Shown in pieces: positions 63,707 to 64,000 of a DNA stretch of 64,000 nt; the first letter of the stretch is position 1; every line of letters begins with the position of its first letter. The notes under the pieces are model-generated. The model was not told where the DNA came from and did no database searches. It saw only the letters and a list, made by a program, of their open reading frames with translations. The stretch is from assembly GCA_942493135.1 (NCBI GenBank), contig OW818684.1:1550001-1614000 (forward strand). Direction: 5' to 3'. Made by a program: the position numbers and the translations under genes. Source of the DNA: Planctellipticum sp942493135 (GTDB lineage Bacteria; Planctomycetota; Planctomycetia; Planctomycetales; Planctomycetaceae).

Positions 63707-64000
63707 GGCCAGATCAGCCCTCTTCTCACTCACCACTCGCCATGCACCACTCCTCACCTCTTCGCCTCCCCATCCACCATCCACTAACCACAATCCACTC
63801 CTGCCTTTACAACAATCCGCGCAACAAACCCGCTATTTATGACGGGGACATAGGAGCATGCGCGTCGGCGGGCAACCGCCGGCGTTCCGGACGATTCCCG
63901 TCAAACCGGGCCTGATCAGGGCCCAGCGACGGACTTTCCGCCAGGAAAGTCCGAGGGGCGCACCCCGTGTGCGCACAGCCTCGACGTCGAGCTTTTCCCG
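63707..64000. other. intergenic right edge with strong hairpins
   Basis: No coding frame is seen. After low-complexity CACTCACCACTC text (63720-63800) there are stems GGCGG/CCGCC near 63868, a perfect 10-bp hairpin CGGACTTTCC GCCA GGAAAGTCCG (63931-63954) and GCGCAC/GTGCGC near 63959-63975. It could be the start of a structured RNA or a complex terminator cut by the window edge. Confidence 0.4.

Noticed and set aside
63945..63954. GGAAAGTCCG, resembling the conserved RNase P RNA block AGGAAAGUCCGGGC
   Set aside because: Here it is the second arm of a perfect 10-bp hairpin and the text after it (AGGGGCGCACC) does not match RNase P RNA; the window ends too soon to decide.

Overview
The window reads as a chromosomal segment of a GC-rich (about 63 %) planctomycete, probably of the Planctomycetaceae/Planctomycetales. 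Evidence: two DUF1559 pseudopilin-like genes with near-identical N-termini, a DUF1549/DUF1553 cytochrome-type gene paired with a DUF1501 gene, PQQ-like propeller proteins, a small carboxypeptidase-regulatory-like lipoprotein beside a DUF1559 gene, and ACP-like proteins of a permuted layout I associate with planctomycetes. No tRNA, rRNA, CRISPR array, prophage or intact insertion sequence was seen; this is mostly ordinary chromosome with short transcription units.

Layout. 1-1.2 kb: edge of an HPr-rel-A type locus (HprK-related kinase, PqqD-like protein, small Ala/Ser-rich peptide). 1.6-5.6 kb: TfoX-N protein, fliM, proA, a secreted unknown. 5.9-8.7 kb: hisI and hisG, an amino-acid-kinase-fold enzyme of MfnE type, two tiny basic proteins. 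8.7-13.1 kb: aldo/keto reductase, HTH-receiver regulator, SDR, Rrf2 regulator. 13.4-21.3 kb: DUF1559, di-haem peroxidase lipoprotein, SPFH protein, a GT39-like membrane enzyme, ettA. 21.5-27 kb: YceH, an unknown, and a cpaF-tadB-tadC trio from a Tad pilus system. 27-33.6 kb: lpxA, an atypical GroES, and a run of PhyH oxygenase, class III aminotransferase, amidohydrolase and, convergently, a GNAT enzyme. 33.9-41 kb: Tat-exported propeller-like protein, PQQ/EF-hand protein, aspartoacylase-like enzyme, SSS symporter coupled to a class IV aminotransferase. 41.2-47.7 kb: lower-GC PD-(D/E)XK protein between repeats, then a minus-strand operon ROK regulator -> DUF1549/DUF1553 (apparent frameshift) -> DUF1501. 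47.8-57.3 kb: zinc-ribbon membrane protein, lipoprotein plus DUF1559, DinB, ruvX, OprP-type porin, Gfo/Idh oxidoreductase with glycosyltransferase, esterase. 57.4-64 kb: zinc-ribbon/TM protein, unknown, PQQ propeller fused to a membrane domain, serine hydrolase and two ACP-like genes.

Themes. (1) Two adjacent genes at the right edge look like circularly permuted acyl carrier proteins broken at the phosphopantetheine site; this is the most unusual protein-level signal. (2) A REP-like family with a 5' GTAG head followed by a palindrome occurs repeatedly, twice with the GTAG supplying the TAG stop of the gene, and two copies show a compensated base-pair change. (3) Two genes carry apparent single-base frameshifts at G or C runs, which may be assembly errors or real decay. 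(4) Low-complexity intergenic repeats recur, form a large inverted repeat near 56 kb and bracket the PD-(D/E)XK gene.

Start codons were chosen from visible Shine-Dalgarno sequences, ATGA overlaps and family N-termini, so several differ from the longest open frame. Family names come from recognition of motifs, not from a database search.
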